Below are positions 38,881 through 38,957 of a stretch of DNA of 38,957 nt, in pieces. The stretch is from an uncultured Mediterraneibacter sp. (GTDB taxonomy: Bacteria; Bacillota; Clostridia; Lachnospirales; Lachnospiraceae). The notes below the pieces were generated by a model. That model saw only the letters and a program-made list of their open reading frames with translations. It had not been told where the DNA came from and searched no databases. Both the position numbers and the translations under genes were made by a program. Each line of letters opens with the position of its first letter. Position 1 is the first letter of the stretch. The stretch is from positions 1 to 38,957 of the forward strand of contig CALWTQ010000034.1 of assembly GCA_944384505.1 (NCBI GenBank). The letters run 5' to 3'.

Positions 38881-38957
38881 CAGCTATAAAGTTCACTAAA
38901 GTCCGGATGCAAAACGTTCGAAAACAGGGGCTATTTCTGAGACGTATTCTGCGGAGA
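38881..38957 (+). repeat. Giant palindromic repeat, copy F (cut by window end)
   Basis: CAGCTATAAAGTTCACTAAA, then ATGCAAAACGTTCGAAAACA and ACGTATTCTGCGGAGA, the first 77 bp of hairpin 1. It is nearer to copy D than to B or C in this part. Its length and state beyond the window cannot be judged. Confidence 0.85.

Overview
The window looks like an accessory-rich chromosomal segment of a Gram-positive, low-to-mid GC Clostridia genome, most likely Lachnospiraceae. This is inferred from strong AGGAGG ribosome sites, occasional TTG/GTG starts, TTGACA-N17-TATAAT promoters, EFR1-type ferredoxin, holin-like small toxins, Bce-like ABC modules and a KdgK/KdgT sugar-acid locus. The species cannot be fixed from sequence alone. 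No tRNA, rRNA, CRISPR array, transposase, integrase or phage structural gene was seen.

Layout. 1-2000: a DUF5131 (Gp37/Gp68-like) gene between two copies of a large palindromic repeat. 2000-4700: an ECF sigma operon, then a small membrane protein/HTH pair behind a palindromic operator. 4690-8400: a leftward OmpR-type regulator, ABC ATPase, ABC permease and histidine kinase set. 8400-10500: a MATE exporter and its TetR regulator sharing one operator sequence. 10500-13800: a full-length repeat, then two GyrI-like proteins, a TfoX-like protein and a YafY/WYL regulator with its own operator. 13800-15240: three copies of a type I toxin-antitoxin cassette around an HTH gene. 15240-23080: MFS exporters with AraC-GNAT and TetR regulators, an Rrf2 regulator divergent from a flavodoxin/ferredoxin protein, and several gene relics. 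23080-28140: an FtsX-type ABC transporter with a NarL-type two-component system. 28300-31600: LysR, small membrane proteins and an MNT-HEPN pair. 31600-35600: a sugar-acid locus with intact kdgK, but kdgT and a dihydroxyacetone-kinase-like gene both broken by internal deletions. 36140-38760: a KaiC-like/PEP-pyruvate-binding fusion behind a possible attenuator leader.

The most unusual feature is a family of giant nested-palindrome repeats. Seven copies or fragments lie in 39 kb, and the two complete copies (1172-1930 and 10507-11265) are each 759 bp by my boundaries. Each consists of two long imperfect hairpins joined by a short GC-rich hairpin. Whole stem segments differ between the two complete copies but stay complementary within each copy, and one truncated copy is a chimera of the two arm types. 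One relic supplies the -35 box of a tetR promoter. No encoded protein is evident, so it is either a non-autonomous mobile element or a large structured RNA; sequence alone does not decide.

The second system of note is the trio of toxin cassettes. Toxin and antisense RNA share the same first nucleotides because the cassette ends are inverted repeats, the toxin ribosome site is locked in a conserved hairpin, and both RNAs end at one shared bidirectional terminator.
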